A stretch of DNA of 40,976 nt from assembly GCA_965661165.1 (NCBI GenBank), contig CBFICL010000007.1:1-40976 (forward strand). The letters are read 5' to 3'. This DNA comes from Hepatobacter sp965661165 (GTDB taxonomy: Bacteria; Pseudomonadota; Alphaproteobacteria; Holosporales; Hepatobacteraceae). Shown here piece by piece: positions 15,600 to 24,192 of this stretch. Under the pieces are notes generated by a model. That model ran no database searches. It worked only from the letters and a program-made list of their open reading frames with translations, and was not told the origin of the DNA. A program made the position numbers and the translations under genes. Each line of letters opens with the position of its first letter. Position 1 is the stretch's first letter.

Positions 15600-15743
15600 A
15601 AGCCGCGCCTGATGCTTTCTCAAACCTTGAAAACCCCAGCAACACTTCCCATAACAAAACAGCTCTCCATCCAAAAAAGACAGCCTGTGGTAACAAACCA
15701 TGAAAGCTGCCGAGACATGGCTAAGCCGCGCCTGATGCTTTCT
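15600..15743. repeat. Direct repeat of the nrdB 3' end
   Basis: A 21-base sequence, AAGCCGCGCCTGATGCTTTC plus T, occurs at 15600-15620 and again at 15723-15743. The second copy encodes the last residues of NrdB on the minus strand; the first lies 100 bases beyond its stop, in noncoding DNA. It looks like a trace of a partial duplication of the gene's end. Confidence 0.75.
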
Positions 15744-16827
15744 TGGCCCTGTTTTCTTCCTTGAAATGCTCAAAAGCTTCTTCCCACGTGCCACGTGTGG
15801 CGGCCTTTGAATATTCAGTCGCTCTGTTTTCAAAAAAGTTGGTAAACTCAATCGCGCTGGTCATTTCTTCCATCCAGGGCAACGGATCTTCCTGAATATC
15901 ATAAAGCGGGTCGGCGCCAAGCTGCCCTAACCTGCGATTGGCAATATAGCGGATATAGCGCTTTGTGTCCTCAGCGGTCAACCCTTCAATGGGCCCCATT
16001 TCAAAGGCAAGATCAATAAAGACGTCTTCAAGACTGACCACCTTATCGCACACCATGTGAATTTTTTTGTGCAATGCCTCGGTCCACAAAAAAGGATGCT
16101 CGGCAATCAAGGTGCGAAACAGATGGGTCATAGAATGGATATGAAGGGTTTCATCTCGAATCGACCAAGACACAATCTGGCCCATGCCCTTCATTTTGTT
16201 AAAGCGTGGAAAGTTCATCAGCATCACAAACGAGGCAAACAGCTGAATGCCCTCACCAAACCCTGAAAACATGGCCAAGCTCATGGCAATATCTTGCAAA
16301 GATTCGCCACCAAACTCTTGCATATAATCCCACTTATCACTCATGGCTTTATATTTGAGGAACGCTTGGTATTCAATTTCAGGGATACCCAAGGTTTCCA
16401 GCAAATAGGCATATCCTTGGATATGAATGGTCTCAATATTAGAAAACGCCGACATCATCATACGAATTTCCACGGGATGAAAAATCCGCCCATAATATTG
16501 CATATAGCAATTATTGACACCGATATCCATTTGCGTGAAAAAACGAAAAATTTGGGTCAACAGGTTTTTCTCTGAGGGCAACAGGTTTTTGTTCCAATCC
16601 TTCACATCATCGGCCATGGGCACCTCATCAGGCAACCAGTGAAGGCGCTGTTGTGTTTGCCACGCTTCAAAGGCCCATGGGTAACGAAAGGGTTTATAAA
16701 TGGGGTTGGGCTTAAACAAAGGAGACACCATCTCCACCGGGCATTCTGACGGAATATCATCCGCAGACAGCCCCTTCATACGCGCTGTGTCAGCGCCATC
16801 CTGGTCATGGTTAAGAGATTGATTCAT
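15721..16827 (-). CDS. nrdB: Ribonucleoside-diphosphate reductase, beta subunit (class Ia R2)
   Basis: Small subunit of aerobic ribonucleotide reductase; it holds the diiron centre and tyrosyl radical that drive dNTP synthesis in NrdA. The iron ligands and radical Tyr are seen: Asp in FFTQMD, Glu and His in ETIHIQGY with Tyr seven residues after Glu as in E. coli (E115, H118, Y122), Glu in EGIQLFASF, and Glu/His in DETLHIHSM. The D84-E115 spacing of 31 is preserved. The ATG at 16827 (MNQSLNHDQ) is chosen because GGGGAG is nine bases upstream; the open frame extends to a TTG at 16845, which overlaps that ribosome site. The C-terminal tail that should bind NrdA ends KKASGAA. No nrdA is in the window, so the two subunits are not in one operon. 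Confidence 0.96.
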   Translation of the reverse strand: MNQSLNHDQDGADTARMKGLSADDIPSECPVEMVSPLFKPNPIYKPFRYPWAFEAWQTQQRLHWLPDEVPMADDVKDWNKNLLPSEKNLLTQIFRFFTQMDIGVNNCYMQYYGRIFHPVEIRMMMSAFSNIETIHIQGYAYLLETLGIPEIEYQAFLKYKAMSDKWDYMQEFGGESLQDIAMSLAMFSGFGEGIQLFASFVMLMNFPRFNKMKGMGQIVSWSIRDETLHIHSMTHLFRTLIAEHPFLWTEALHKKIHMVCDKVVSLEDVFIDLAFEMGPIEGLTAEDTKRYIRYIANRRLGQLGADPLYDIQEDPLPWMEEMTSAIEFTNFFENRATEYSKAATRGTWEEAFEHFKEENRAKKASGAA

Positions 16828-17065
16828 CGCGTTTTCTCCCCTCAAAAATTCTCTCCCACTTTAAAACGATGTCACAAGAATCGCTACCTTTTCTTGCAAA
16901 CTTTTTTTAACCCACTGAAATACAGGCAGAGAAAACACACGGCCTGTTCTGCCCGCTCTATTACAACCCATAACACACTGTTTTTACACACATATTTGCC
17001 AAAAAAAAACAACCCCATGATTTTTTTGAATGCGCGTTAAGGGAAAGCAACAGGCGCATGCTTTG

Positions 17066-17139
17066 TGGAGGCCGGAGTCGGAATCGAACCGACATACAAG
17101 GATTTGCAGTCCTCTGCATCACCACTCTGCCATCCGGCC
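17066..17139 (-). tRNA. tRNA-Cys (GCA)
   Basis: Cloverleaf with acceptor GGCCGGA/TCCGGCC, anticodon GCA in CTGCAAA, T-arm GTCGG-TTCGATT-CCGAC, discriminator U73 as required for CysRS, and an encoded CCA (17066-17068). Confidence 0.96.
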
Positions 17140-17196
17140 CCTTGTGCATGCACCCTGTCATTGTGAGCAAGGGGGGCAGCTGCGTCAAGAGATCTT

Positions 17197-17334
17197 ATGG
17201 TTGCATGGACCTCAACCCATCTTCGCAACCTCTTCATACAACACCTTGATGCCCCTCTTTTGCAAGAAGACATGGAAGAGATCTTGGCCCCGTGGGTCAT
17301 TCATCGTACCATCACCCAAATGGTCAACACCTGA
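17197..17334 (+). CDS. Possible small protein upstream of priA (45 aa)
   Basis: An ATG with AAGAGA six bases upstream opens a 45-codon frame whose TGA ends ten bases before the priA start. The product (MVAWTSTHLRNLFIQ..., ending TQMVNT) is amphipathic and unrecognised. Because priA starts at TTG without a good ribosome site, this could be a leader whose translation feeds priA, or simply a chance frame. Confidence 0.3.
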   Translation: MVAWTSTHLRNLFIQHLDAPLLQEDMEEILAPWVIHRTITQMVNT

Positions 17335-17344
17335 TGGCTGATAT

Positions 17345-19312
17345 TTGCGCTATTCTGTTCTTCACGCTACCTTAGGTCTTCACACGGCTTTTACCTATCA
17401 TTCTGACACACCGCTGGTTAAAGGGCAGGTGGTGCGTGTGCCGCTTGGGAAGCGTTCTCTTTGGGGCCTGGTGACGCACGAAAACCCCCCACCCTTGCCT
17501 TCGAACAAAGCCCTCAAACCCATCACGGAGGTCTCGTCTTTGGTATTGTCGTCCACCATGTGTGCGTTTTTAGAAAAAGTGGCGGCCTATACATTATCAC
17601 CCCATAGCTCCATCCTCAACATGGCCCTGCCCTCTAAAGAGGCCCTTGACATGTATGGGCAAGAAAAACCCACACCTCCAGCACCAGATCCAGAAAGGGT
17701 CACAGAAACCATCACCCTAACAACGGCTCAAACGCTGGCTTTTGAGAAACTCCAGCAAGCATACGCAGAGCATCTTAAACCGGTGCTTTTCCAAGGGGTC
17801 ACGGGGTCGGGCAAAACAGAAATTTATCTTCAGTGGCTACAAGCGTGTATTGAGAAAGGGGGACAAGCATTGGTGTTGTTGCCTGAAATCGCCCTGACCC
17901 CCCAATGGCAAGACAAATGTTATCGGCGGTTTGGTTTTATGCCCACACTGTGGCACTCATCACGCACGCCCGCACAACGGCGCAAAGCTTTTGCAGACAT
18001 CATCACAGGGCGCGCCCGCATTGTGGTGGGCACACGCTCTTCGCTCTTTTTACCCTATCCTGCGCTCAAGGCCATCGTGGTGGATGAGGAGCACGATCTC
18101 ACCTTTAAGCAAGAAACGGCGCCGCTCTATCATGGACGAGACATGGCCGTGCTGCGGGCGCATCTAGAGGCTGTGCCCATGTTGCTTACAAGCGCCACGC
18201 CCTCTCTTGAAAGCCTTCACAACGCCCAACAGGGCAAATACCATCACGTGCAACTGACGGCGCGATTCGATAGTGAGATGCCCCACTTTCACGTTCTGCG
18301 CAAACCCCGTCAACACATATTGGCGCCAGAGATCTGTGATAAAATAGTGGAAACCCTGCATCAAGGAGGGCAAAGCCTTCTCTTTCTCAACAGGCGGGGT
18401 TATACACCCTTTGTCTTTTGTCAAACGTGTCACACAGCCCTTGATTGCCCCTCCTGTGCTGTGGGCGTGACATACCACAAAAAAACAGATGCCCTGATGT
18501 GTCATGTGTGTGGGTTAAGATCACAGAAAATATGCAGCCATTGCGGCGAAGAAACCAAGCTCACCTTTTCGGGGTTAGGCGTGGAGAAACTTGAAGAAGC
18601 CTTGCGCGATCTTGTCCCCAAAGCGCGCATCGCCATTATGAGCAGCGACGGTATGACGCCGAAAAAAATGAAGCAGATGATTACCGATCTTGAAAACCAC
18701 GCTGTGGACATTGTGGTGGGCACACAAATGGTGGCCAAAGGCCATCACTTTCCTAACCTGGCCTTTGTGGGGATCTTAGACATTGATGGCGGCCTTCATC
18801 ACTTTGATTTTCGGTCCCATGAGCACCTGGTGCAGCTGCTCACACAGGTGGGCGGCAGAGCCGGTCGGGGAGATTTTGCCGGCGATGTGTGGATTCAAAC
18901 GCGAGAACCCGACCATCCCATCATTCAAGCGCTGCTGCACAAAGATCCTGACGCGTTGAGTGCGCACCTTCTTCACGCACGCCAGCATCAACACCTGCCC
19001 CCTTTTGGGAAAATGGCCGCCGTCATTATTTCAGGTCCCCATGAAAAACAAACAAGGGATTATGCGCACACCCTCGCTACTCACATCGACGAAGCCAAGG
19101 CGTTTGCCCATCAAAAGCGGGCCCACGCCATTGAAGTCTTAGGGCCGATCCCAGCACCGATCCCCTTTGCCCACAAACGGTTCCGTTGGCGATTTTTGGT
19201 GAGAGACCCACAAGGCCCCCTTCACCCCTTTTTAAGGCGATGGCTGGGTCATACACACCCACCCTTTTCAATCCGATGCCAAATTGATATAGATCCTTAT
19301 GACTTTATGTAA
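17345..19312 (+). CDS. priA: Primosomal protein N' (replication restart helicase PriA)
   Basis: Superfamily 2 helicase that reloads the replisome at stalled forks. In order: an N-terminal DNA-binding region (HTAFTYHSDTPLVKGQVVRV), Walker A GVTGSGKTE (about 155-163), DEEH box (VVDEEHDLTFKQE), a Zn-binding insertion with paired cysteines (CQTCHTALDCPSC, CHVCG, CSHCGEE), and motifs V-VI (VGTQMVAKGHHFP, QVGGRAGR). Length 655 is slightly short of E. coli (732). The only start fitting the family N-terminus is TTG 17345, since an in-frame TGA lies at 17339-17341. It follows tRNA-Cys (opposite strand) and a possible 45-residue leader, and is followed by fdxA 15 bases downstream. Confidence 0.95.
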   Translation: MRYSVLHATLGLHTAFTYHSDTPLVKGQVVRVPLGKRSLWGLVTHENPPPLPSNKALKPITEVSSLVLSSTMCAFLEKVAAYTLSPHSSILNMALPSKEALDMYGQEKPTPPAPDPERVTETITLTTAQTLAFEKLQQAYAEHLKPVLFQGVTGSGKTEIYLQWLQACIEKGGQALVLLPEIALTPQWQDKCYRRFGFMPTLWHSSRTPAQRRKAFADIITGRARIVVGTRSSLFLPYPALKAIVVDEEHDLTFKQETAPLYHGRDMAVLRAHLEAVPMLLTSATPSLESLHNAQQGKYHHVQLTARFDSEMPHFHVLRKPRQHILAPEICDKIVETLHQGGQSLLFLNRRGYTPFVFCQTCHTALDCPSCAVGVTYHKKTDALMCHVCGLRSQKICSHCGEETKLTFSGLGVEKLEEALRDLVPKARIAIMSSDGMTPKKMKQMITDLENHAVDIVVGTQMVAKGHHFPNLAFVGILDIDGGLHHFDFRSHEHLVQLLTQVGGRAGRGDFAGDVWIQTREPDHPIIQALLHKDPDALSAHLLHARQHQHLPPFGKMAAVIISGPHEKQTRDYAHTLATHIDEAKAFAHQKRAHAIEVLGPIPAPIPFAHKRFRWRFLVRDPQGPLHPFLRRWLGHTHPPFSIRCQIDIDPYDFM

Positions 19313-19327
19313 CCTCAAGAGCTGCCC

Positions 19328-19666
19328 ATGACCCACGTAGTGACCGACGCCTGTATTAACTGCAAATATACAGAGTGCGTTGTGGTCTGTCCTGTGAATT
19401 GTTTTAAAGAGGGCCCCAACATGCTGGTGATTGATCCAGATGTGTGCATTGACTGTGGGGTGTGTGTGCCGGAATGTCCTGCCAAGGCTATCAAACCCGA
19501 CACTGAGACAGGGTGCGCTAAATGGGTGACCTTAAACCGCGAACTTGCCAAAACGTGGCCCACCATTCAAGATCCTAAAACCCCACCGCCTGATGCTGAT
19601 TTATGGAAACAGCGTACCGACAAACTTCAATATTTGCACAAAAAACCTCCTTCTTCACATAAGTAA
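19328..19666 (+). CDS. fdxA: 7Fe ferredoxin FdxA ([3Fe-4S][4Fe-4S])
   Basis: Small soluble electron carrier of 112 residues. The first cluster motif is C9-x2-C12-x4-C17-x3-CP, in the CxxC..C arrangement of 7Fe ferredoxins, and the second is C40-x2-C43-x2-C46-x3-CP (CIDCGVCVPECP). The C-terminal extension with TLNRELAKTWP is typical of the alphaproteobacterial FdxA family. It begins 15 bases after the priA stop and could be cotranscribed. The last ten residues are Lys/Ser-rich. No partner reductase is in the window. Confidence 0.95.
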   Translation: MTHVVTDACINCKYTECVVVCPVNCFKEGPNMLVIDPDVCIDCGVCVPECPAKAIKPDTETGCAKWVTLNRELAKTWPTIQDPKTPPPDADLWKQRTDKLQYLHKKPPSSHK

Positions 19667-19731
19667 ACCATTAACAAAACAGGACCCTAGCCAAACGCTA
19701 TTCGCTTAAACGTATAAAAGACGCAATTTTA

Positions 19732-19746
19732 TTAAAAAAGAATTAA
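19732..19746 (+). promoter_or_regulatory. Possible CtrA-like box (TTAA-N7-TTAA)
   Basis: TTAA, seven bases, TTAA lies 22 bases before the exported-protein start at 19769. This is the spacing of the alphaproteobacterial CtrA site, but the surroundings are AT-rich and chance occurrence is likely. Confidence 0.25.
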
Positions 19747-19768
19747 TCCTCCATCAGGGAGATTTTTT

Positions 19769-20269
19769 ATGCGATATGCGTCCTGCTTTGTGTGGCTGAT
19801 CCTTGCCCCATATTCATACCTCTACGCCCCCCAAGATCGCACTGACCCTGATTCTTTGCCTTCATCGTACCTTGTGTCCAAGGGTTGTGACACATCTTTG
19901 CCTTCCTCCACCCAAGCATGGTCGCCACCTGTCCCGCCCAGATCTTCAGCAGCAAAAGCTTCACCTCCTTTATCGGCGCCGCCCCCCTCTCCTTACCGGG
20001 AAGGCAGCCCATCAGAGGCCACAGACCCCTGTGATCAAGAGGTAGAAAACATTTTATCCAAGGCCATCGCACAGCTGGATGTGCGCGCGCCCAGACACGC
20101 AAGTCATACGTTTACGCCCTCAGCTAAAGCAGTGTCTTCGTGCCCAAAGGATCACAAGCCCAAAGAATCTCTTGCAGAAGCAAGCACCCAAAACAACCCG
20201 GTCCCACAAAGACCTGTCAAAAAAGCTCATCGGCGACAGCACAGCCTAGCCCCACCGATGGATCCCTGA
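19769..20269 (+). CDS. Exported proline-rich protein of unknown function (166 aa)
   Basis: Signal peptide MRYASCFVWLILAPYSYL, likely cleaved at YLYA, giving a mature N-terminus PQDRTDPD; the 510-residue exported protein at 7987-9519 also starts PQDR after its predicted cleavage site. The mature part is low-complexity, rich in Pro, Ser and Ala (SPPVPPRSS, PLSAPPPSP), with one short helix (DQEVENILSKAIAQLDV) and a basic tail (KKAHRRQHS). AGGGAG lies eight bases before the ATG. No family recognised. It is probably disordered, periplasmic or secreted. It lacks the TGACA-N3-TGTCA promoter of the other exported genes. Confidence 0.6.
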   Translation: MRYASCFVWLILAPYSYLYAPQDRTDPDSLPSSYLVSKGCDTSLPSSTQAWSPPVPPRSSAAKASPPLSAPPPSPYREGSPSEATDPCDQEVENILSKAIAQLDVRAPRHASHTFTPSAKAVSSCPKDHKPKESLAEASTQNNPVPQRPVKKAHRRQHSLAPPMDP

Positions 20270-20369
20270 CTTTGCCTCTTAATGACGCTAAACCGGCAGA
20301 TGAGTAAGCTTTTTTGGCAAACATTAAGGGCGACACTCTCAACCTCTAGGGGAATGGGGGCAGATGCGA

Positions 20370-22457
20370 TTACACCTCACCCACAATGTGAACCCGATAG
20401 TGCGCCGTAGCTTCGGCGTCAGAGAGCACCGCAATATCAGGCCGGGTTTTTTCAGACAGACTGCGCACATAGGGGCGCAACGTTGCCGCCACCAGCAAAG
20501 GGGGCACCATGCCGGCCACGCGGGCCTCAGGTTTGTCATACGCTTGGTTTAACTCTTCAAAAAACATCTTCATACGACTGGGAGCCATGGTGAAGGTGCG
20601 TTTCCCTTCATCACCTGAAAGGGCTTGCTGAAACTCTTGACTCCACGCACTGCCTAAAGACAGTGCCCATATTTGGCCATCCTTCAAAAAAGGTGAGGCG
20701 ATTTGGCGCGCTAAACTCATCCGCACACGCTCACCAATGGCATCAGGCTCTTTGGTATAAGAGAGAGATTCAGAAATCGCCTCAATAATGGTGCCCAAAT
20801 CACGAATGGAGACTTGCTCTTTTAAGAGATTCTTGAGAATGCGACCCACAGAGGCCGCCGAAATTTGCATAGGCACCATGTCGCCATACATTTTTTGATA
20901 AGGTTTGCGCAAACTGTCGATACTTTGCTGTTGAAGAGAGAACGAAAATAAATCGGCCAGATGTTTTTTTATGATTTCTGTGACGTGCGTCATTAATAGG
21001 GCTTTGGCATCCGCCACCACATAGCCTTTTTCTTTGGCCTGCTTCATCTCAGATTCATGAATCCAGATGCCCGGAATCCCCAGCACAGGCTCTTTCCCAG
21101 GATCACCTGGTATTTTCTCTAAACTGCCATCAGGATCCAGCGCAATCACCTTGTCAGGAAAAATTTTGCCCGCGGCAGCCTTCACTTCCTTAACTTTGAA
21201 TTGGTAGCCATAGGTCTCAAGCGAAAGGTTATCCACGATGCGCACCGTAGGCACAATGACACCAAAATCACGGGCAAGATTTTCACGCACACGGCGAATG
21301 CGCTTAACCAAATCCTCAGGATTTTTGATCAGCGGCACAAGTCCCACACCCAGCTCCAATTTCAACTCATCCATAGAGAGCATCTCTTCCGGCTTTTTTT
21401 CTTCTTCCGGTTCTGAAGCTTCGGTGGGTGACGTAAGCGTTTCAGCGGCAGGTCGGGCTTCTTTTTTCCCCAGCCGCATCGCTATGCCGCCCGCCACACC
21501 TGCCATCAGCAAAAAAGGGAAAAAAGGCATGCCGGGCAATGCAGCAAAAATAGCAATAAGCACCGCGCTCATCCCCAGCGCCACGGGATAGGCGCTGAGC
21601 TGCCCTTTAAACGCTTGATCAGCCGTGCCTTTTGAGGATGTTTTGGAAATGAGCATACCCGCCGCCACCGAAATAATCAGCGCCGGCACCTGGCTTACCA
21701 GGCCATCACCCACCGTCAACAGAGCATAGGTCTGGGAAGCACGGTAAAAGGTCATCCCTTGCTGAAAAACGCCCACAATAATGCCCCCAAAAAGATTGAT
21801 GGCTGTGATAAAAATGCCGGCAATGGCATCGCCACGCACAAACTTAGCGGCACCATCCATGGCGCCATAAAAGTTGATTTCTTCTTGAATGTGCGCACGA
21901 CGCACCTTAGCTTCGACCTGATCAATCGCCCCTGAAGATAAATCAGCATCCACAGACATTTGTTTGCCCGGTAAAGCGTCCAGACTAAAGCGCGCCACAA
22001 CTTCGGCAATGCGGCCCGAACCCTTTGTGATCACCACAAAATTAATGACCACCAAAATAGCGAAAACAATGAGGCCAATAAAAAAATTACCTCCCATAAT
22101 AAAAGAGCCAAAGGCCTGGATAACATCACCAGCCGCCGTTGTGCCTTGATAGCCATCGGATAGAATCAAACGCGTAGAGGCCACATTCAGCGACAACCGC
22201 AGCATGGTGGAAACCAAGAGCACTGTCGGGAACACGCTAAAATCGAGGGGTTTTTCAAGAAACAGTACCGTCATCAACACTGTCACCGAAAACGCCAAAG
22301 AAATGGCCAAGGAGAAATCGAGGATCGACCTGTGGAGGGGCAGAATCAACACAATCAAAATACCCACCAGGGCGAGAGAAAACAAAATTTCTCCCCGGCG
22401 CAATACCTGAGGCACATCCACCATCTTGTCCATAAAAAACGTGGGCAATACACTCAT
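20370..22457 (-). CDS. flhA: Flagellar export gate protein FlhA
   Basis: Inner-membrane component of the flagellar type III export gate. The 695 residues match the family length. The N-terminal half has about eight membrane segments (starting LFSLALVGILIVLILPL) and the FHIPEP signature block (VSTMLRLSLNVASTRLIL, then KGSGRIAEVVARFSLDALPG), which includes residues for proton use. The C-terminal cytosolic half binds chaperone-substrate complexes and begins after a Glu/Lys-rich linker near residue 350 (EASEPEEEKKPEE). It is last in the fliF-flhA operon and overlaps flbD by four bases (ATGA), implying translational coupling. flhB, fliP, fliQ, fliR and fliI are not in the window. Confidence 0.97.
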   Translation of the reverse strand: MSVLPTFFMDKMVDVPQVLRRGEILFSLALVGILIVLILPLHRSILDFSLAISLAFSVTVLMTVLFLEKPLDFSVFPTVLLVSTMLRLSLNVASTRLILSDGYQGTTAAGDVIQAFGSFIMGGNFFIGLIVFAILVVINFVVITKGSGRIAEVVARFSLDALPGKQMSVDADLSSGAIDQVEAKVRRAHIQEEINFYGAMDGAAKFVRGDAIAGIFITAINLFGGIIVGVFQQGMTFYRASQTYALLTVGDGLVSQVPALIISVAAGMLISKTSSKGTADQAFKGQLSAYPVALGMSAVLIAIFAALPGMPFFPFLLMAGVAGGIAMRLGKKEARPAAETLTSPTEASEPEEEKKPEEMLSMDELKLELGVGLVPLIKNPEDLVKRIRRVRENLARDFGVIVPTVRIVDNLSLETYGYQFKVKEVKAAAGKIFPDKVIALDPDGSLEKIPGDPGKEPVLGIPGIWIHESEMKQAKEKGYVVADAKALLMTHVTEIIKKHLADLFSFSLQQQSIDSLRKPYQKMYGDMVPMQISAASVGRILKNLLKEQVSIRDLGTIIEAISESLSYTKEPDAIGERVRMSLARQIASPFLKDGQIWALSLGSAWSQEFQQALSGDEGKRTFTMAPSRMKMFFEELNQAYDKPEARVAGMVPPLLVAATLRPYVRSLSEKTRPDIAVLSDAEATAHYRVHIVGEV

Positions 22458-23785
22458 GGGGAAGGACTCACCTTGTCATTCACCTCTTTTAAATCCGCCT
22501 CATAGGCATGAAGCTTGAGTTGAAGCGCGCGCAGGGATAGCCCCAACAATTTGGCTGCACGCGTACTGTTTTGATCGCACTGATTCAAGGTGGACAACAC
22601 CAGCTCTTTTTCAACATTCGCCAGGGTTTCCCCCACCAACGGACGCACGTGCAATGAAACCCCTTTATCTGACGATGCATTTTGGTCGGAAAGACCAAGG
22701 TGATGTGGGTGAATGACGCCTGTATCTGACATTAATACGGCGCGATGGGTGACGTTTTCCAGCTCACGCACATTGCCCGGCCAATCATATTGATGCACAA
22801 CCGCCAGCGTATCTTGGGATAAGGTGGGATGAGGCGAGACGCCGTTGAGATCTGCATATTTTTTTACAAAATGACGCATGAGCATCTCGAGGTCGCCAGG
22901 GCGCTTGCGCAAAGGAGGTAAAACCATCTGGATGACGCTGAGTCGATAATAAAGGTCTTCGCGAAAATGCCCCTCATGAATGGCTTGCTTCATATCGCGG
23001 TTGCTGGTGGCAATCAATCTGAAATCTACTGAAACCGGATGTGTGCCGCCCACGCGGTCAATTTCTTTTTCTTGAATCGCCCGTAACAGCTTGGCCTGAA
23101 GCCGTGGATGCATTTCACTGATTTCGTCCAGCAACAATGTGCCGCCGTTGGCAGCCTCAAACTTACCAATGCGCCGAGCCACCGCGCCGGTAAAGGACCC
23201 TTTTTCATGCCCAAAAAGCTCTGACTCAAGCAACGCTTCAGGAATGGCGGCACAATTAACCGATAAGAAAATGTTCTTTTTGCGCTTGCTGTGCGCATGA
23301 ATATAGCGCGCCATCATTTCTTTCCCCGTGCCTGACTCCCCCGTAACCAGCACGCTCGCATCACTGCCAGACACCTTATGAGCCACATCCATGGTCTTTT
23401 GCATCAACGGATCTGCAAACAACAGAGCCGCTTGTCCCTGATGAAACGAATCGAGAATATCGGCAATCATGTTTGGATCAGGCGGGAAGGGCACAAATTC
23501 TTTTGCGCCTCCTTGGATGGCTTTTTGCACTTTTTCTTTGTCAATCATCCCCAGCCCGCACGCCACAATATAGGGAGAAAAGCGCTCTTTACTAAGCTGC
23601 CCAGAAAAGGCGGCCACATCTTCACTGACATCAATCAAAATCATACCCGCGTGATGGCCCTTGCGCATCACATCCAGTGCTTGATCCGTGGTTTCGGTAT
23701 GGCTGATTTTATGACCCCGTTGGATGAGAATTTTGGACGCCTCTGTCAAGAATCCACCAAGCTCGCCGATCACCAAAACAGACAT
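22454..23785 (-). CDS. flbD: Sigma-54-dependent flagellar transcription activator FlbD
   Basis: NtrC-type activator close in pattern to Caulobacter FlbD. An atypical receiver domain (1-115) has an Asp at position 52 (ILIDVSED) but lacks the usual acidic pair near residues 8-11, as in FlbD, which works through FliX. The AAA+ domain has Walker A GESGTGKE, the sigma-54 contact loop GSFTGA (canonical GAFTGA), Walker B LLLDEISEM, and an arginine-finger region; a Fis-type helix-turn-helix (TRAAKLLGLSLRALQLKL) ends the protein. It is placed three bases after fliN and overlaps flhA. The likely target in this window is the sigma-54 promoter before motA. FlbD controls middle and late flagellar genes in Caulobacter. 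Confidence 0.95.
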   Translation of the reverse strand: MSVLVIGELGGFLTEASKILIQRGHKISHTETTDQALDVMRKGHHAGMILIDVSEDVAAFSGQLSKERFSPYIVACGLGMIDKEKVQKAIQGGAKEFVPFPPDPNMIADILDSFHQGQAALLFADPLMQKTMDVAHKVSGSDASVLVTGESGTGKEMMARYIHAHSKRKKNIFLSVNCAAIPEALLESELFGHEKGSFTGAVARRIGKFEAANGGTLLLDEISEMHPRLQAKLLRAIQEKEIDRVGGTHPVSVDFRLIATSNRDMKQAIHEGHFREDLYYRLSVIQMVLPPLRKRPGDLEMLMRHFVKKYADLNGVSPHPTLSQDTLAVVHQYDWPGNVRELENVTHRAVLMSDTGVIHPHHLGLSDQNASSDKGVSLHVRPLVGETLANVEKELVLSTLNQCDQNSTRAAKLLGLSLRALQLKLHAYEADLKEVNDKVSPSP

Positions 23786-23788
23786 CTG

Positions 23789-24184
23789 TTAGAGAGATTC
23801 TTTGATCAGTTCTGTCACCGTCACCCCAAGCTTGCCGCCCACCAACACCAGCTCACCCCGCGCAATCAGACGATCATTCACACAAATATCAACGGGTTCA
23901 TCCACATTTTTATTGAGTTGAATGACAGAGCCGCGACCCAGCTGCAAAAGATGGTCAATGGACATACGTGCCGCTCCCAACACGGTGGTGATTTTGATGG
24001 GCACACCATAAAGCGCATCTGCAAATTCTTCTGGCGTTGCACTTTCATTTTTAGCGGCTTTAGGGGCTTTGCCTTCTTTGAATTGAATGTCTTCGATGGC
24101 TTCTTCGGGAGAGGTGCCCTGTTCTTCTGCCCCCTCTTGCGTGCCGGGATTCTCTTTTTCCTCATCACTCATATACACGGACAT
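23789..24184 (-). CDS. fliN: Flagellar motor switch protein FliN
   Basis: C-ring component that binds CheY-P with FliM and docks FliH-FliI. The C-terminal 75 residues form the SpoA/FliN domain (GVPIKITTVLGAARMSIDHLL, then GSVIQLNKNVDEPVDICVND and GELVLVGGKLGVTVTEL). The N-terminal 55 residues are acidic and disordered, as usual. Two starts are possible: M1 at 24184 or M5 at 24172 (MSDEEKENP). It is tightly packed with fliH (eight bases) and flbD (three bases), the same order as in Caulobacter. Confidence 0.95.
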   Translation of the reverse strand: MSVYMSDEEKENPGTQEGAEEQGTSPEEAIEDIQFKEGKAPKAAKNESATPEEFADALYGVPIKITTVLGAARMSIDHLLQLGRGSVIQLNKNVDEPVDICVNDRLIARGELVLVGGKLGVTVTELIKESL

Positions 24185-24192
24185 TCTCCTGG

